Below, piece after piece: positions 14,946-16,370 of a stretch of DNA of 16,370 bases. The notes below the pieces were generated by a model. That model worked only from the letters and a program-made list of their open reading frames with translations. It was not told the origin of the DNA and searched no databases. Source of the stretch: Chloroflexota bacterium (GTDB lineage Bacteria > Chloroflexota > Limnocylindria > Limnocylindrales > CSP1-4); assembly GCA_021812735.1 (NCBI GenBank), contig JAKAMV010000124.1, positions 1-16,370 on the forward strand. Reading direction: 5' to 3'. Positions within the stretch are counted from its first letter, which is position 1. Every line of letters begins with the position of its first letter. Made by a program: the position numbers and the translations under genes.

Positions 14946-16370
14946 TAGTTCTCGACCTTCGTCCCCTTTGACGCGCGCCGCTGGGCTGTCGCCGCCTCCC
15001 ACGCGGCTTGGTCCTGCGGTGTGACGCTCGCCCAGGGGTCGTAGTCCGGGTCGAGCGGCTCTTGGCTGGGGCGCAGCGCCTCGGGGATGTGGGTCAGGTT
15101 GACCCGCAGTCGGTACCAGAGCGACGAGCGGCCGCGCATGCCGTCGGTGAGGACGTCCGCGGGCTCGAGGTGGGCACCGGCCTCCGGGTGGCGCGCCCTC
15201 CAGCGCTCGAACCCCGCCTGCACCTCGGCCTTGGACGCGGCGCGGGCGATCTCGATCACCGGGATCGCAGACCGCCTTCGGCCGGTGGGCGTCGGTCGCG
15301 TGCCAGCCCAGTCGGCCGGGAGCCCGGCATTGCGGTCGCCCAGCGCGACGGCGGCGGCGCGGGCGGCTTGGACCTCCGGCGGCGGACCGCCCGCGACGCC
15401 GCTGCCGACCTCGTACTCGCTGTCCGCTCGGCGTTTGCGCGAGGGCTGGACGCGCGGCGGCTCGCCCGCCTGCTTCGCGTAGTTGGGCGGCCAGGGCGCG
15501 TCGCCGAGGCCCTCGGCCTCATGGCGCGCGGAGAGCTCGAGCAAGGCATCGAGCGAGCCCGCGGCGTCGTCGATCCCGGCACCTGCGTCCCCGCGCTGCG
15601 CGTAGATGGCCGGCACGGTGGCGAGCGTGAAATCCTCGGCGACCACCATCGGGACCTCGTCCCAGCGGACCGGGAACGACACGCGGGCATCGGGCAGCGG
15701 GCGCACCGAGTACGCCGACGCCACCGTGCGGTCCTTCGCGTTCTGGTTGTAGTCGAGGAACACGCCGTGGCGCTCCTCCTTCCACCACTTCGATGTGGCG
15801 ATCGCCGGTGCCCGGCGCTCGACGTCGCGCGCCAGGGCGAGGGCGGCCCGTCGCACCTGCGGATAGGTCCAGCGAGGCTCGATGCGCACGTTGATGTGGA
15901 TCCCCCGCGAGCCGGAGGTCTTGGGCCAGCCCACGAGGCCCACCTCCGTCAGCGCCTCGCGCACCACCACCGCCACGTCGCGGATCTGCGACCACGGCAC
16001 GCCCGGGACCGGGTCGAGGTCCACGCGCAGCTCGTCGGGGTGCTCGAGGTCCTCCGCGCGCACCGGGTGCGGGTTGAGGTCCAGGCACCCCAGGTTGGCC
16101 ACCCACGCGAGGCCGGCGGCCTCGTCCACGACGATCTCGTCGGCGGTGCGTCCCGACGGGAACGTCAGGGTGGCGACGCGCATCCAGTCCGGGCGGTTCT
16201 GCGGCGCACGCTTCTGGAAGAACGGCTCGGACTCGGCGCCGTCCACGAAGCGCTTGAGCGCCATGGGGCGGCCGCGGACCCCGACCAGCGCCCCGTCGGC
16301 GACGGCGAGGAAGTACCGGACGAGGTCGAGCTTGGTGTGTCGGGCGCGCGGGAAGTAGACCTTGTCCGGG
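14945..16370 (-). CDS. LigD-type DNA polymerase (archaeo-eukaryotic primase fold), 5' end outside window
   Basis: Stand-alone Pol domain of the NHEJ LigD family: fills or extends DNA ends, often with ribonucleotides. The frame continues past ATG 16264 to the window edge, and the added residues (DKVYFP, HTKLDLVRYFLAVADG) are typical LigD-Pol N-terminal sequence. The gene is therefore 5'-truncated here and 16264 is not the start. Signature blocks are RPMALKRFVDG, the QKRAPQNRPDW region, LAWVANLGCLDLNPHPVR, the metal-binding DLD in LRVDLDPVPG, TSGSRGIHI with its catalytic-site Ser/His, and DYNQNAKDRTVASAYSVRP. After the Pol domain come a Lys/Arg-rich linker and an extra ~110-residue C-terminal block (IPVIEIARAASKAEV to LDPDYDPWASV). 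No ligase or phosphoesterase domain is fused. Convergent to ligC and the small secreted protein. Confidence 0.92.
   Translation of the reverse strand, partial: PDKVYFPRARHTKLDLVRYFLAVADGALVGVRGRPMALKRFVDGAESEPFFQKRAPQNRPDWMRVATLTFPSGRTADEIVVDEAAGLAWVANLGCLDLNPHPVRAEDLEHPDELRVDLDPVPGVPWSQIRDVAVVVREALTEVGLVGWPKTSGSRGIHINVRIEPRWTYPQVRRAALALARDVERRAPAIATSKWWKEERHGVFLDYNQNAKDRTVASAYSVRPLPDARVSFPVRWDEVPMVVAEDFTLATVPAIYAQRGDAGAGIDDAAGSLDALLELSARHEAEGLGDAPWPPNYAKQAGEPPRVQPSRKRRADSEYEVGSGVAGGPPPEVQAARAAAVALGDRNAGLPADWAGTRPTPTGRRRSAIPVIEIARAASKAEVQAGFERWRARHPEAGAHLEPADVLTDGMRGRSSLWYRLRVNLTHIPEALRPSQEPLDPDYDPWASVTPQDQAAWEAATAQRRASKGTKVEN

Overview
This is one contig fragment of a very GC-rich bacterium (roughly 70% GC by eye, with strong G/C preference at third codon positions, many GTG starts and genes packed on both strands). 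No marker in the window fixes the taxon. The small four-cysteine protein ahead of folC, the long CTC-type bL25, the DUF4349 lipoprotein and the LigC/LigD-Pol pair together suggest a high-GC Chloroflexota lineage (Limnocylindria/Ellin6529-like). An actinobacterium-like genome is the alternative. This is inference, not proof.

Left arm, + strand (141-3428): a four-gene operon in which every junction is a 4-nt stop/start overlap (GTGA at 698-701, ATGA at 2056-2059, ATGA at 3057-3060). It holds a small proline-rich protein ending in a four-cysteine domain, then folC, folP and folB. The three fol genes supply folate-pathway steps: FolB (dihydroneopterin to 6-hydroxymethyl-dihydropterin), FolP (joining to p-aminobenzoate) and FolC (glutamylation). 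folK and folE are not in the window. A strong bidirectional hairpin (3460-3520) separates this operon from the next genes.

Second block, - strand (7579 down to 3557): response regulator, sensor histidine kinase, then membrane-anchored HtrA protease. This is the gene order of mycobacterial mprA-mprB-pepD, so an envelope-stress circuit is the most likely role. A 213-nt divergent spacer separates the regulator from bL25 on the + strand. It carries a perfect 21-nt direct repeat, a leaderless-type promoter for the regulator and a two-hairpin leader in front of bL25.

Middle (7793-11842): bL25 (+), a class I SAM methyltransferase (-), a universal stress protein (+) and a large NAD-type malic enzyme (+). 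Hairpins that could act as terminators lie after bL25, between the stress protein and malic enzyme, and between malic enzyme and the convergent DUF4349 gene.

Right arm (11910-16370): a DUF4349 lipoprotein (-), then a 314-nt divergent spacer with repeated GAGTC-N6-GACTC elements and a 19-nt direct repeat. These lead into an apparently leaderless LigC-type ATP-dependent DNA ligase (+). A small secreted or anchored four-cysteine protein of unknown function (+) follows. Convergent to it is a stand-alone LigD-type polymerase (-) with an unusual C-terminal extension; its 5' end runs off the window. The ligase and polymerase probably cooperate in DNA repair; no Ku gene is visible here.

No tRNA, rRNA, CRISPR array, insertion sequence, attachment site or phage gene was seen. 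Positions 1-140 show no convincing gene. I found no clear new defence or mobile system. The best leads are the cysteine protein coupled to folC, the two repeat-bearing divergent spacers, and the ligase/polymerase neighbourhood with its extension.
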